From contig JASLOA010000008.1 of assembly GCA_030745755.1 (NCBI GenBank), positions 1 through 64,000 on the forward strand: DNA of 64,000 nt, given 5' to 3'. Positions 27,256-37,050 of this stretch are shown piece after piece (the first letter of the stretch is position 1; every line of letters starts with the position of its first letter). The DNA comes from Kiritimatiellia bacterium (GTDB lineage: Bacteria; Verrucomicrobiota; Kiritimatiellia; UBA8416; JABMPJ01). The position numbers and the translations under genes were made by a program. The notes below the pieces were generated by a model, which worked only from the letters and a program-made list of their open reading frames with translations, had not been told where the DNA came from and searched no databases.

Positions 27256-28584
27256 CTAGATGTACTGATTCACGATGGCCTCGTACAGCTCCTGTTTGCC
27301 GCTGATCTGGGCGACTTCACCGCCTGCTGCACCCATGCCTGCAAGTTCCTCGAGGGTCATGCTGCCTGCAGCGAAGTCCGCGCCTTTGCCTTCGGTGAAG
27401 GAGGCATAGCGATCGGCACGCATCTTCCTGTAGGGCGAGTTGGTGAGGATGTTGTCCGCGATGACCAATGCACGGGCGAAGGTATCCATGCCGCTGATGT
27501 GCGCAATGAAGATATCATCGAGGTCCGTGGAGTTACGGCGGATCTTCGCATCGAAGTTCGTGCCGCCGCCCTGTAGGCCGCCGGCCTCGAGGATGACGAG
27601 CATCGCTTCAACGGTTTCGCGGATGCTGACCGGGAACTCATCGGTGTCCCAGCCGTTCTGGTAGTCGCCGCGGTTGGCATCGATGCTGCCGAGCATGTTG
27701 TTGTCGGCGGCAACCTGTAGATCGTGCTGGAAGGTGTGCTGCGCGAGCGTGGCGTGGTTGACTTCGACGTTGAGCTTGAAGTCATCCTGCAGGCCGTGGG
27801 CATTCAGGAAGCCAACGACGGTTGCGGCGTCGAAGTCATACTGGTGCTTGCTCGGCTCCATCGGCTTGGGCTCGATGAAGAAGTTTCCGGTGAATCCGTT
27901 GGCACGGGCGTAGTCACGCGCCATGGTGAGGAAGGTCCCGAAGTTGTCGAGTTCCTGCTTCATGTTGGTGTTCAGCAGACTCATGTAGCCCTCGCGGCCA
28001 CCCCAGAAGACATAGTTCTCGCCGCCGAGCTTGATCGTGGCGTCGATTGCGTTCTTGAGCTGGGCGCCGGCGTAGGCGACCGTGCTGAAATCCGGGTTCG
28101 TGCCGGCACCGTTCATGTAGCGCGGGTTGGAAAACAGGTTGGCCGTTCCCCAGAGCAGTTTGACGCCTGAAGCCGCCTGTTTTTCTTTGGCGTAGGCCAC
28201 GATGGATTCCAGGCGCTTCGTGGTTTCGGCGAAGTCGGCCCCTTCTTCCGCAATATCCATATCGTGGAAGCAGTAGTACGGCGCGCCCACCTTCGTGATG
28301 AACTCGAAGGCCGCATCCATCTTGTTCTTGGCGCGCGCATCGGCGTCGTCGCCGGCGAACCAGGGGAAAGCGTGTGTGCCACTGCCGAACGGATCGGCGC
28401 CCGTGCCGCAGAACGTGTGCCAGTAGGCGATGGCGAAACGCAGCGTTTCCTTCATCGACTTGCCTGCCACGACGGCGTTCTCGTCGTACCATTTGAACGC
28501 CAGCGGATTATCGCTCTCGCGTCCCTCAAACCCGATCTTCCCGATACCCGGGAAATACTCTGTGTTGCCTGTGGTTACTGTCAT
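27256..28584 (-). CDS. xylA: Xylose isomerase
   Basis: Converts D-xylose to D-xylulose in the cytosol. The 442-residue protein is of the class II type, with FCFHD-like [21 protein letters not shown]-like [26 protein letters not shown] and the metal-ligand segments [33 protein letters not shown] and [17 protein letters not shown] lies just upstream of ATG 28584. It is downstream of xylB on the same strand, separated by a 270-bp gap that holds an inverted-repeat element. Confidence 0.96.
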   Translation of the reverse strand: MTVTTGNTEYFPGIGKIGFEGRESDNPLAFKWYDENAVVAGKSMKETLRFAIAYWHTFCGTGADPFGSGTHAFPWFAGDDADARAKNKMDAAFEFITKVGAPYYCFHDMDIAEEGADFAETTKRLESIVAYAKEKQAASGVKLLWGTANLFSNPRYMNGAGTNPDFSTVAYAGAQLKNAIDATIKLGGENYVFWGGREGYMSLLNTNMKQELDNFGTFLTMARDYARANGFTGNFFIEPKPMEPSKHQYDFDAATVVGFLNAHGLQDDFKLNVEVNHATLAQHTFQHDLQVAADNNMLGSIDANRGDYQNGWDTDEFPVSIRETVEAMLVILEAGGLQGGGTNFDAKIRRNSTDLDDIFIAHISGMDTFARALVIADNILTNSPYRKMRADRYASFTEGKGADFAAGSMTLEELAGMGAAGGEVAQISGKQELYEAIVNQYI

Positions 28585-28630
28585 GGTGCTTCTCCTAGTG
28601 GTCTGTTGTTGTCCGCAGGCTCAATTCACG

Positions 28631-28825
28631 CCCCCACCGGCCTTGCGCCGGTGGAGCGAAAGATGATCCCAAGCAGGCAAGTGTCTCTATGTCTCTTGCG
28701 GCTGGCTAGCGCGAGTCTGTGCGCAGTGCTCTTGGCTCGCGTTCCCCAGCCGCAGTCATTCTCCTGGTCACCCTTCCGCAATGAGAGGCCGATCTCTGGC
28801 TCCACCGGCGCAAGGCCGGTGGGGG
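28631..28825. mobile_element. MITE-like inverted-repeat element between xylB and xylA
   Basis: Exact 27-bp terminal inverted repeats at 28631-28657 and 28799-28825 (core ACCGGCCTTGCGCCGGT, itself palindromic) enclose 141 bp without an ORF. The element lies between xylB and xylA on the transcript, where it may act as an attenuator or processing signal. The structure resembles a non-autonomous element or a REP pair; no transposase is present. Confidence 0.75.
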
Positions 28826-28854
28826 CCAAAGAATCTTCCCCGCGGTATCCTTCT

Positions 28855-30330
28855 CTACCCCAACGCCTTCTCCAAATGCCCCTTCCACGCCGCATAAGCT
28901 GCGGCGTAGTCGCCCTCGCCCGGCTCGATCACCTTGCGGCGTTCCAGCGACGCGAAGGCTTCCTCAAAGGAGGCGTAGATGCCGGCCCCGATCCCGGCGC
29001 CGCGTGCGGCGCCGAGTGATCCGTCGGTCTCGTACAGTTCAATCGTCGCGCCGCTGATACCGGCCAGCGTGCTGCAGAATACATCGCTCATGAACATGTT
29101 GGCGAAGCCGGCGCGGATGGTCTTGAGTTCGATGCCGGTCTCCTTCATGGCATCCATGCCGTTCTGGAATGAGAAGACGATGCCTTCCTGCACAGCGCGA
29201 CAGATGTGGGCGCGGTCGTGACGGTTGAAGTCGAGCCCGGCAATTTGGGCGCCAATATTCCTGTTGCCCAGGACGCGTTCCGGGCCGTTGCCGAAGGGCA
29301 GCATCGTGACGCCGTCACTGCCGATGGCGACTGAGGCGGCGAGTTGATCCATCTCCTTGTACGAGATATCGCCCAGCAGACGCTTCGTCCAGGCGTTGAG
29401 GATTCCCGTCCCGCTAATGCATAACAGCACACCCAGGCGCGGGTCATTGGCCGTGTGATTCAGATGGATGAACGTGTTGACGCGTGATTGCGGATCATAC
29501 TGCTTCTTATCTGTAACCCCGTAGACGACGCCGGAGGTCCCGGCTGTCGCGGCGATCTCGCCCGGATTGAGCACGTTCAGCGAGAGGGCGTTGTTGGGCT
29601 GGTCGCCGCCGCGGTAAGACACCGGGGTGCCGGCCTGCAGGCCCAGATCGGCAGCGGCTGCTGCCGTCAGCTCCCCCTGGACGCCAAAGGTCGGGACCGT
29701 GTCGCACAGCAGTGAGGGATCGAACCCGAAGTGATCGAGCAAGAAGTCAGCGGGCGCTTCGGCTTTGAAGTCCCACAGGATCCCTTCCGAAAGACCCGAC
29801 TCCGTGGTGCGGGCATCGCCGGTCAGTTTCATGGCCAGCCAGTCGCCCGGCAACATGATCTTGTCGATGGTGGCGTAGATCTCGGGCTGATGTTCCTTCA
29901 CCCAGGCCAGCTTGGTGGCCGTGAAGTTGCCCGGCGAGTTCATGAGATGGTCGAGGCACTTCTCTTTGCCGATAGCGTCGAGCGCGCTTTCGCCGTAGGG
30001 GACCGCACGGCTGTCGCACCAGATGATGGAGGGACGCAGTACCTGCTGATCCTTGTCCACGCAGACGAGGCCGTGCATCTGGTAGGCGATCCCGATGGCC
30101 TTCACGTCGGCGGGTTGGGCACCGGCCTGTGCCATCGCACCGCGTACCGCGTCACGGGCACAATCATACCAGGACTGTGGATCCTGTTCCGCAAACCCCG
30201 GCTCCGGCGCATCAATCGTCTGTTCCGTCTCCGGAAAGAATGCACTGCCCGCGCACTGCCCTGACTCAGCATCCAGCAGGGATGCTTTCACCGAAGAACT
30301 ACCAACGTCAATTCCTAGTAAGTATGCCAT
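28855..30330 (-). CDS. xylB: Xylulokinase
   Basis: Phosphorylates D-xylulose to xylulose 5-phosphate. The 491-residue FGGY-family protein shows the N-terminal phosphate loop LLGIDVGSSSVKASLLD, YQMHGLVCVD, PSIIWCDSRAV, the adenosine-site ATAGTSGVVYGV and the late GFANMFMSDVFCSTL segment, all typical of XylB. It is first in the xylBA operon, divergent from an AraC regulator. No xylose transporter is adjacent. Confidence 0.93.
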   Translation of the reverse strand: MAYLLGIDVGSSSVKASLLDAESGQCAGSAFFPETEQTIDAPEPGFAEQDPQSWYDCARDAVRGAMAQAGAQPADVKAIGIAYQMHGLVCVDKDQQVLRPSIIWCDSRAVPYGESALDAIGKEKCLDHLMNSPGNFTATKLAWVKEHQPEIYATIDKIMLPGDWLAMKLTGDARTTESGLSEGILWDFKAEAPADFLLDHFGFDPSLLCDTVPTFGVQGELTAAAAADLGLQAGTPVSYRGGDQPNNALSLNVLNPGEIAATAGTSGVVYGVTDKKQYDPQSRVNTFIHLNHTANDPRLGVLLCISGTGILNAWTKRLLGDISYKEMDQLAASVAIGSDGVTMLPFGNGPERVLGNRNIGAQIAGLDFNRHDRAHICRAVQEGIVFSFQNGMDAMKETGIELKTIRAGFANMFMSDVFCSTLAGISGATIELYETDGSLGAARGAGIGAGIYASFEEAFASLERRKVIEPGEGDYAAAYAAWKGHLEKALG

Positions 30331-30433
30331 GATGCAATCCTTTTCTTGACCCCTTCACCTGCTTTACCCGGTGGGAGTCAGAGATTCTCCTGTTCTCCGT
30401 CGCCATCGTCCACTGAATCCCCTCTCCTTTGCC

Positions 30434-30463
30434 TTGAGTATTGTCTCAATTATTAGCACAATA
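30434..30463. promoter_or_regulatory. Candidate operator between xylB and its regulator
   Basis: TATTGT (30439-30444) and ACAATA (30458-30463) form an inverted repeat with a 13-bp centre, overlapping a second inverted repeat TTGAG-N6-CTCAA (30434-30449). The right half ends 5 bp before the regulator start. It could serve autoregulation; AraC proteins more often use direct repeats, so this is tentative. Confidence 0.35.
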
Positions 30464-30468
30464 TCCTC

Positions 30469-31365
30469 ATGCCTAAACCGTCAACTATTGCAGATGGAAT
30501 TCACTATTTTGGCCTTGAGGGAGTGCCCTTGGCGGTGCGAAGGGTCCGGACCGACCCGGCCCACACGCCTTCACACCCGCACGATCTAACCGAGGTCGAG
30601 CACAGTCACGATTTCTGTGAGCTGGTGATTGTGACGCAGGGCAGGGCGATGCATTGTCTTGAGGGGGATGACTTCCCTGTTTCGGCCGGGGATGTATTCC
30701 TGCTGCAGGGGCGGCAGCACCATTACTTCTTCGACCGCGAGGACCTGGTGCTCACCAACATCATGTACGATCCTGAAGGGGTTGGCTTGCCCGAAGGCGA
30801 GTTGCGCAAGTTGGCCGGCTATTCCGCCATGTTCCTTTTGGAACCGACCTACCGTCGTCGCCATCGCTTTGAAAGCCGCCTGCACCTCAAGCGCGTCCCG
30901 CTGGCCCATGTCGAGCGGTTGACCGAGGAGATGGAGCGTGAATGCACGGAACGCAGGCCCGGCTACGAAGTGGCGGTGCGGGCCAAGCTGCTCGAGTTGA
31001 TCGTCTACCTCTCCCGCGCCTACACGCAGAGCGATACAACTGAAGCACACGCACTGCTGCGCGTGGGCAACGTCATCGGCGCCCTTGAGCAGGATTACGC
31101 CAAGCAGTGGCGCGTATCGGAACTCCTCTCCATCGCGCACATGTCGCGCAGCACCCTGATGCGCGTATTCCGCAAAGCCACCGGCCAGACCCCCATCGAG
31201 TACCTTGTTCGTCTGCGCATCCAAAAAGCCATGGAGCTCCTCCGCAACAGCGACCGGCGCATCACCGAAATCGCCATGGACGTAGGTTTCAACGACAGCA
31301 ACTACTTCGCCCGCCAATTCCGCCGCATCACCGGCAACTCTCCCCGCCGGTTCCGCATGGGCTGA
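30469..31365 (+). CDS. AraC-family regulator, likely of the xylose operon
   Basis: A 298-residue regulator with an N-terminal cupin (EVEHSHDFCELVIVTQGRAM, FPVSAGDVFLLQGRQHHYF) and a C-terminal AraC DNA-binding domain (LSIAHMSRSTLMRVFRKATG; EIAMDVGFNDSNYFARQFRR). The layout is like RhaS/RhaR, where the cupin binds a sugar. It is divergent from xylBA across 138 bp, so xylose or xylulose is the likely ligand (inference). Confidence 0.88.
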   Translation: MPKPSTIADGIHYFGLEGVPLAVRRVRTDPAHTPSHPHDLTEVEHSHDFCELVIVTQGRAMHCLEGDDFPVSAGDVFLLQGRQHHYFFDREDLVLTNIMYDPEGVGLPEGELRKLAGYSAMFLLEPTYRRRHRFESRLHLKRVPLAHVERLTEEMERECTERRPGYEVAVRAKLLELIVYLSRAYTQSDTTEAHALLRVGNVIGALEQDYAKQWRVSELLSIAHMSRSTLMRVFRKATGQTPIEYLVRLRIQKAMELLRNSDRRITEIAMDVGFNDSNYFARQFRRITGNSPRRFRMG

Positions 31366-31627
31366 GACCGCGTTGGATGCCATCGGTGTTGGTCGAAGCA
31401 TGTAGCCCCGGCGCATAGTGCCGTATAAGGAATAGACCCAAGGTCCTATATTGACCAAAAACCGCATCTAGCGTATCATAGCACAAGAGTTGGGTGCATA
31501 TTGAAAGGGCAGGTGTATCTTGTTCTTTCGGCTCCCTCTACATCCAGAAGGCAATTCACCGGAATGCTTGGTGAAACCTCGTTGATAACCGCCTGCTGCG
31601 CGGTCGAGAGACGGGAGTGCAGGCAGG

Positions 31628-32740
31628 TCAGGGTGGTGCCAGTTGGCGGAGGCCTTTCTCGGTGTCCAGTGTGGTTACGACCTCAATCTGGCCTGTCTGG
31701 AGCTGAGGTGTCATGGTGTCCAGGACATCCCTGACAAGGTCGGAGATCGTAATGACTTCCACGTCTTGCAGTCCTTTGCGCCGTTCCAGTGCGGAGAGGA
31801 GAAGCAGGCGGTCGATCAGGGTCTGGATACGGTCGGTCTCTCCCCGGATATTGCGCATGAAGCGCCGGCGCTGTTCGGGAGGCATATCCTCTTCCATCAG
31901 CTCGGCGGCGCCTCGTATTGCCGAGAGGGGACTCTTCATTTCATGGGTCAGCGTTTCGACGTACTGCTCCACGTACTGCTTGCCTTCCAGCGCATCGCGC
32001 ATCTCTTCAAAGGATTGGGCAAGGCGTCCCACTTCGCTGTGTCCCATCTTGGGGAGCGTGGCGCGTTTGCCGTCGCGAATGGCGTTGGCATAGGCGGTGA
32101 GCTTCTCAATGGGAGAGGTGATCCAGAGCGATATGGCCATGCCGAGCAGTATCACCAGGATGGCGACGAGAACGCCGTAGCGAGTGATGCGTCGTTCGGC
32201 CGTTTCGCGGAACGGTTCGATGCTGCCGGCCGGCTTCGCAACGGTGAGCACGCCGATGATGTCGCCCCCACGCATAATGGGTGCGGCGACGTAAAGGATG
32301 CTTGAGGTTGGATCATCAGGGTCTTTGCGTGTCGCCCGTGCTCCGTACTTGCCTCTCAACGTGAGATAGACGTCGTTCCACTGCGAGTAGTCGCTTCCGA
32401 CGTCGCGGCCCTCATCCGAGTCGTAGACGACGATGCCGGAGGCATCGGTGACAGTGACGCGCAAGTTCAGTCGGGTCTTGTCCATCTCGTAGATACGCGC
32501 CACGACGTTCCAGTGGCTGGCGAGGTCAATCATCGTGTGGAGGTCCGCGGTGGGAAGCGTGTCATCCTCCATCTGGCTGGCAACCAGTGAAGAGAGAATC
32601 GTGGCGGTCTCCACCATGGATTCCTCCATGGTGGCGAGGTAGCGCGGCCGCAGATCGTCAACCATGATGTTGACGAGCTGGTAGAAGCCGAGTCCCACGA
32701 GAACAAAGAAGACAAGAAAGAGGCGCGTGCGAATCTTCAC
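31628..32740 (-). CDS. creC: Truncated sensor histidine kinase (CreC-like) lacking the ATPase domain
   Basis: The 370-residue protein has TM1 (about 7-25), a periplasmic sensor, TM2 (about 190-208), a HAMP segment and a HisKA dimerisation domain with THEMKSPLSAIRGA (phosphoacceptor H266). It then ends at ...VTTLDTEKGLRQLAPP. The N, G1, F and G2 boxes of HATPase_c are absent, and none is readable in any frame of the 262 bp before the next gene. CreC relatives run to about 475 residues, so roughly 100 are missing. The start is GTG 32740, overlapping the response-regulator stop (GTGA). It cannot autophosphorylate by itself; it may be a phosphatase/scaffold or simply broken. Confidence 0.85.
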   Translation of the reverse strand: MKIRTRLFLVFFVLVGLGFYQLVNIMVDDLRPRYLATMEESMVETATILSSLVASQMEDDTLPTADLHTMIDLASHWNVVARIYEMDKTRLNLRVTVTDASGIVVYDSDEGRDVGSDYSQWNDVYLTLRGKYGARATRKDPDDPTSSILYVAAPIMRGGDIIGVLTVAKPAGSIEPFRETAERRITRYGVLVAILVILLGMAISLWITSPIEKLTAYANAIRDGKRATLPKMGHSEVGRLAQSFEEMRDALEGKQYVEQYVETLTHEMKSPLSAIRGAAELMEEDMPPEQRRRFMRNIRGETDRIQTLIDRLLLLSALERRKGLQDVEVITISDLVRDVLDTMTPQLQTGQIEVVTTLDTEKGLRQLAPP

Positions 32741-33417
32741 TGGTCTTCCCTCAGTGAGTAGCCGACGCCACGGTGCGTCTTGATGGGATCATGGTCGGGC
32801 GTGATCCTGCGCAGCTTGGCTCGCAGGGTCTTGATGTGTGTGTCAACGGTGCGATCGAGGCTTGCTTCGGGTTCCTCCCACACTTGGTTCATGAGCTGGT
32901 CGCGCGTGAAGACCTGGCCGGGACGGCCGACAAGCACTTCCAGTAGGCGGTATTCGTAGCGCGACAGATCGAGCAGGCTGTCGTGGTAGGTGATGCGCAT
33001 CCGTTCGGGATCTACTGCAAAGCCGGGTGAACCTGCTGGCGTCGTGTCCGTTCCGTTTGTGCGCCGCAGGACCGCGCGCACGCGGGCGCACAGCTCGCGT
33101 GGACTGAAAGGCTTCACCACGTAGTCATCGGCTCCAATTTCGAGGCCCACAACGCGATCGATCTCGGAGGTGCGTGCGGTCAAAAAGATGACGGGCAGGC
33201 GGGAGCTGTTGCGCAGGTCGCGGCAGAAATCGAACCCGTTACCGTCCGGCAGGCCCACATCCAGGATGACCAGGGCAATGCCATCAGCGGCAACTGTCTC
33301 ACGGGCCTCGCCCACAGTTGAGCACCACGTGACGTCGTATCCTTCTGTCTGCAGGGCGTAGCGGATGTTCTCGGCTATGCCGGCTTCATCTTCGACGACC
33401 AGGATTCTCTGCTGCAT
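32737..33417 (-). CDS. creB: OmpR/CreB-type response regulator
   Basis: A 226-residue regulator: receiver domain with acidic ED at 10-11, phosphoacceptor D53 (VILDVGLPDGNGF), GADDYVVKPFSPREL, and a C-terminal winged helix (YEYRLLEVLVGRPGQVFTRD, RTVDTHIKTLRAKL). The CreB/CreC system of enterobacteria responds to carbon metabolism. It lies between galE (TAG and ATG directly adjacent) and creC (GTGA overlap). All receiver residues are intact although the partner kinase is truncated. Confidence 0.88.
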   Translation of the reverse strand: MQQRILVVEDEAGIAENIRYALQTEGYDVTWCSTVGEARETVAADGIALVILDVGLPDGNGFDFCRDLRNSSRLPVIFLTARTSEIDRVVGLEIGADDYVVKPFSPRELCARVRAVLRRTNGTDTTPAGSPGFAVDPERMRITYHDSLLDLSRYEYRLLEVLVGRPGQVFTRDQLMNQVWEEPEASLDRTVDTHIKTLRAKLRRITPDHDPIKTHRGVGYSLREDQ

Positions 33418-34437
33418 CTACGCTTCCGTGCTGTACCCGTTCGGGTTCTGCGACTGCCACCGCCACCCATCGCGGCACATGTCCTCAATGCCCCGCTCTG
33501 CCTTCCAACCGAGGCGCTCTGCGGCATAGGCGGGATCGGCGTAGCACTCGGCAATGTCGCCGGGGCGGCGTGGGACAATAGCGTAGGGCACGGGCTTGCC
33601 GCTGGCATCTTCAAAGGCTTTGACCACTTCGAGGACGCTGTAGCCGCGTCCGGTGCCGAGATTGCAGGTGATGATGCCGGGGTCCTCTGTAAGCGCATCC
33701 AGGGCTCGCAAGTGGCCGATGGCGAGGTCCACCACGTGGATGTAGTCGCGTACGCCGGTGCCATCGGGTGTGGGATAGTCATCGCCATAGACACTCAGTT
33801 TCTCGCGGCGCCCCACGGCGACCTGCGCGACAAAGGGCAGCAGATTGTTGGGGATGCCGGAAGGATCCTCTCCAATGCGTCCGCTTGCATGGGCCCCAAT
33901 CGGGTTGAAGTAGCGCAGCAGGGCCACATGGAAATCCGGGTCGGCGACATGCAGGTCGGTGAGAATATATTCCATCATCAGCTTCGTGCGCCCGTAAGGA
34001 TTCGTCGCCTGCAGCGGGAAATCCTCGGTAATGGGGACGGTGTGCGGATCGCCGTACACCGTAGCCGAGGAACTGAAGACGATACGCTTCACGCCCTGTT
34101 CCTGCATGACTTCGCACAGAACCAGGGTCCCGGTAATGTTGTTCTCGTAGTAACGCAGTGGAATCGAGACGGATTCGCCAACAGCCTTCAGTGCCGCAAA
34201 GTGGATCACGGCATCGAACCCGGCGCCCGCGACAATGGAGGTGAGGGCCGGTTTGTCGAGAAGGTCGACTTCGTGGAAGTCGACGGTCTTGCCGGTCAGT
34301 TCCTCAACCCGGCGCAGCGACTCCCAGCTGGCGTTGCAGAGATTGTCGACCACACAGACCTCGTGTCCGGCATCGAGCAGTTCAAGCACCGTGTGACTTC
34401 CAATGTAACCGGCACCGCCGGTAACCAAGACCTTCAT
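33418..34437 (-). CDS. galE: UDP-glucose 4-epimerase
   Basis: Interconverts UDP-glucose and UDP-galactose. The 339-residue NAD-dependent SDR has [18 protein letters not shown] at the N-terminus, [16 protein letters not shown], the catalytic [12 protein letters not shown] (Y-x3-K) and [26 protein letters not shown]-like segments typical of GalE. ATG 34437 is the start; the 15 upstream in-frame codons are not conserved. galK lies far away at 61 kb, so Leloir genes are dispersed. It heads an operon with the creBC pair. Confidence 0.94.
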   Translation of the reverse strand: MKVLVTGGAGYIGSHTVLELLDAGHEVCVVDNLCNASWESLRRVEELTGKTVDFHEVDLLDKPALTSIVAGAGFDAVIHFAALKAVGESVSIPLRYYENNITGTLVLCEVMQEQGVKRIVFSSSATVYGDPHTVPITEDFPLQATNPYGRTKLMMEYILTDLHVADPDFHVALLRYFNPIGAHASGRIGEDPSGIPNNLLPFVAQVAVGRREKLSVYGDDYPTPDGTGVRDYIHVVDLAIGHLRALDALTEDPGIITCNLGTGRGYSVLEVVKAFEDASGKPVPYAIVPRRPGDIAECYADPAYAAERLGWKAERGIEDMCRDGWRWQSQNPNGYSTEA

Positions 34438-34549
34438 TGTTCGCTCCCTCGCAGTTGCAGTTAGTGGACAGGATGCTCCCATAAGAGTTGGTGGGGGTCA
34501 ATACGGAGGTTGGGCAGGACTTTCCCCAGTTTCGAGCCTTAGGTCGCAT

Positions 34550-34640
34550 AGGAGATCCCTCGGCTTCGCTCGGGATGACAGCTCCGGAATTGCCGAGTTT
34601 TCTAAGAAGTTGTCATGCTGAGCTTGTCGAAGCATCTCCT
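34550..34640. repeat. REP-like palindrome copy 4
   Basis: GAGATCCCTCGGCTTCGCTC then GGGATGACA, and the inverted TGTCATGCTGAGCTTGTCGA then AGCATCTCC. The left flank (CCCCAGTTTCGAGCCTTAGG) resembles those of copies 1, 5 and 6. It fills the 264-bp gap between galE and the COG3014 gene. Confidence 0.85.
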
Positions 34641-34701
34641 TTGAGCAACTGTGATGATCTGGGCAACACGCCGGGACAAGCTTACCCCGGCGGGCCGTGG
34701 G

Positions 34702-35847
34702 CTACGGGGGCGAGCTCCGCGCAAACGTCACAAAGGTGCTGCGCCGCCGGGTGAGCGGCGTGCTGAAGACTTCCTGGCCCTGAATGGAGCCGTTGTGGCC
34801 GCGATAGACCAGTTTGACCCGGCGCAGGTCATCAGGGCATTTCACGCGTGCCACCTGCAGCGAAAGCGGGAGCGTTTCCCAGCGGCGTTCCGGCTGGCCC
34901 TCGAAGGCGAACATGGCGATCCAGAGCAGCATGCCGAGGGCGGGGTTGTCCTCCCCAACAGAGGAGGCAAGGCCCTCCTTTATGACAACGCGTGAGATCT
35001 CCTTGGCCGCGCGGATGGCGGCCAGCTTGTCCTGGGTCCGGTCATAGAGCATAGAGGTATTGCCCAGGGCATAGCTGCGGCCCAGGAGTTCATTCTTGGC
35101 GTATACTTCAACAAAGGGCGTGGACCCCCAGCGTCCCCGGCCGCGTACGCGTCCGTGCCCATCCGGTCCCCGCCCGATACTGACAAAGCAGAGCAACTCC
35201 GCTCCCTCGGAGCGGGCGCGATTCTGCTCATCCGTCGCTTTGCCCTCGCTACTGGGGATGATCGTGCCGGTGGAGGTTATGGCGAGTGTCGCGGTCAAGC
35301 TGTCAGCCGCTTCATACTGACGACGGGCACCATCGGCATTGCCGATGAGCTCGAGGCAGAATGCAGCGAGATAGCGGCTGTAGGCGTCGTCGGGAAACCC
35401 GTTGAGGTTCTCGAGACGATCAATGACGTTGCGCGCTTCGACGGCGGCATCATCCCACAAGGCCATCGCGAAGTAGTTCAGGGCGCTGAAGGCGTGCAGC
35501 AACGTGCGCTCGTAGGGGAATCCGCGGAAGGTCTTGACCCGGTCACTCGTTACGAAGCTGGCGGTCTGCCGCGACACGCTGACCTTGTCGAGTCGCTCAA
35601 TCGTCTCCACGGCCTCAAGCCAGTCCGCGGCCGAGGCCTTGTGCCGGCCGGAGGCATGTTTGACCATGCCGCGTTCCATGAGAAGCAGGACGTGGTCGGT
35701 GTCCGCTGTGGTCGCATCCTGCAGCGTGGTGGTGGCGCTGGCGAGGTCTCCCTCGTAGAAGTCCTTGCGTGCACGGGATAGCTGGGTGGTGGCACACCCT
35801 GAAAGACCGGCCGTCACCAGTATCAGTGCCAGTGCGCGCGTGCCCAT
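34702..35847 (-). CDS. COG3014-type lipoprotein with tetratricopeptide-like repeats
   Basis: A 381-residue lipoprotein (lipobox LSGC, from the ATG at 35847, which has GAAAGG upstream). The helical N-terminal part (KDFYEGDLASATTTLQDATT; VVEARNVIDRL-type repeats) is TPR-like, and the C-terminal beta-rich region contains VKLVYRGHNGSIQGQEVF. The family (COG3014) frequently sits beside lpoB, as here. It is probably anchored in the outer or inner membrane facing the periplasm; function unknown. The open frame continues 9 codons upstream into lpoB. Confidence 0.75.
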   Translation of the reverse strand: MGTRALALILVTAGLSGCATTQLSRARKDFYEGDLASATTTLQDATTADTDHVLLLMERGMVKHASGRHKASAADWLEAVETIERLDKVSVSRQTASFVTSDRVKTFRGFPYERTLLHAFSALNYFAMALWDDAAVEARNVIDRLENLNGFPDDAYSRYLAAFCLELIGNADGARRQYEAADSLTATLAITSTGTIIPSSEGKATDEQNRARSEGAELLCFVSIGRGPDGHGRVRGRGRWGSTPFVEVYAKNELLGRSYALGNTSMLYDRTQDKLAAIRAAKEISRVVIKEGLASSVGEDNPALGMLLWIAMFAFEGQPERRWETLPLSLQVARVKCPDDLRRVKLVYRGHNGSIQGQEVFSTPLTRRRSTFVTFARSSPP

Positions 35848-35867
35848 CCCCAACTGCCTTTCGCCTG

Positions 35868-36476
35868 CTACCATCCGATGATCGGCTTGCGGGCACGGCG
35901 CATGCGCTCAACCTGATTGCGGAGCACGATCAGCCCGGTCTCAAGATCGGTGATCTCGCAGGTCAGCATGAAGAACTTGTCCTCTTTCTTGGAGACACGG
36001 ACCTGTCGCCCTGAGCGGCTGGAGATCTCGGTAAGGGATCCGGTAAGCATGTATTTGGCACCAAGCTGTTTGCCCACGGCGACACGGCTTTCAGGAGTGG
36101 CGTTCTGAAGCTGGTAGCCTTGCTCGCGCAGCAACTCATCGCGTCGGGCGGTATTGGTCAGCATGATCTTTCCGCTGTCGAGCAGTTTTCCGCTGATGGT
36201 GTCCGAAAGCGATTCAGTATCCAGGTGCTGCTTGGTCCGGTTCTGAATTCCAAAAACGGACACGATGGGGCTCTTCGCGCCTTCGGGCGGGAACTGCTTG
36301 AGAATGAGGGTGGTCATCTCATCGGTCCAGGAGAGCAGGTCTCTCTGGTCGTAGTTCGCGGTCAGCGTGGATGCATCGTTAGGATCCACGTCCTTGACGG
36401 ATGTGCGGAAGGCCGCGCATCCGGTCAGGAGAGTCAGTGCTACGAGGGCCAGGATTAGTGAACTGAGTGACTTCAT
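35868..36476 (-). CDS. lpoB: Penicillin-binding protein activator LpoB-like lipoprotein
   Basis: A 202-residue lipoprotein (lipobox LLTGC) with the LpoB segments VKDVDPNDASTLTANYDQRD, a FGIQNRTKQHLDTESL loop and LGAKYMLTGSLTEISSRSG. In E. coli LpoB is an outer-membrane lipoprotein that reaches through peptidoglycan to stimulate PBP1B. Start ATG 36476 follows an AGGAGGATT-like site; the frame upstream is not coding. It is 55 bp downstream of a Nudix gene and upstream of the COG3014 gene, in the same transcriptional direction as the stator-like genes. Confidence 0.82.
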   Translation of the reverse strand: MKSLSSLILALVALTLLTGCAAFRTSVKDVDPNDASTLTANYDQRDLLSWTDEMTTLILKQFPPEGAKSPIVSVFGIQNRTKQHLDTESLSDTISGKLLDSGKIMLTNTARRDELLREQGYQLQNATPESRVAVGKQLGAKYMLTGSLTEISSRSGRQVRVSKKEDKFFMLTCEITDLETGLIVLRNQVERMRRARKPIIGW

Positions 36477-36531
36477 GATGAATCCTCCGCTGTTGATTGC
36501 ATTGTTCCTACGCAGGAACATACTACTGGAA

Positions 36532-37050
36532 TCAGCCCTCCGAAGCAACCACGCGATGATCCAGCATGGTATCGTCGTCAAAGATGAAGTGGCCGGTGAA
36601 AGGCGTTCCACTGAGCAGGTGCGGAAACCACACGGGATCATCGGCCCACATACGATCATAGGGAATGGCGTCGATGGCGAACCACTCGGGAATGGCCTCG
36701 TCTGTCTCAATCAGCTCACCCGTGAAATTCGAAGCCCGGAAGACTTCGCCGCGCAGCCCATAGCCATCCACAAACTGGAAATGGAGCCGTCCGGCATACT
36801 CAACGCCAGTGGGCGTCACGCCAATCTCCTCCTCCGTCTCGCGCACGGCGCACTGCTGCATCGTCTCGCCGGGTTCAACCCGCCCGCCGGGACCGTTGAT
36901 CTTGCCTTTGCCCAGACCACGCAGCTTGTGAATCAGGAGAATAGACCCGTCGCGAATGACAAAGAGCAGCGTAGCATCTTCCGTGGGCTGCCAGGTCTTC
37001 CAATCAATAGCATCAACACGAGCTGGAATGGCTGCCTCTGGCGCGGTCAT
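36532..37050 (-). CDS. Nudix hydrolase (MutT/MTH1-like)
   Basis: A 172-residue hydrolase with the full Nudix box GGRVEPGETMQQCAVRETEE followed by EIGV, and the substrate-site segment NGPGG. DPVWFPHLLSGTPFTGHFIF near the C-terminus is characteristic of MTH1-like 8-oxo-dGTP diphosphatases. Start ATG 37050 overlaps the stop of the large coiled-coil gene by ATGA, so it is in the same operon, though a link to envelope function is not evident. Confidence 0.88.
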   Translation of the reverse strand: MTAPEAAIPARVDAIDWKTWQPTEDATLLFVIRDGSILLIHKLRGLGKGKINGPGGRVEPGETMQQCAVRETEEEIGVTPTGVEYAGRLHFQFVDGYGLRGEVFRASNFTGELIETDEAIPEWFAIDAIPYDRMWADDPVWFPHLLSGTPFTGHFIFDDDTMLDHRVVASEG

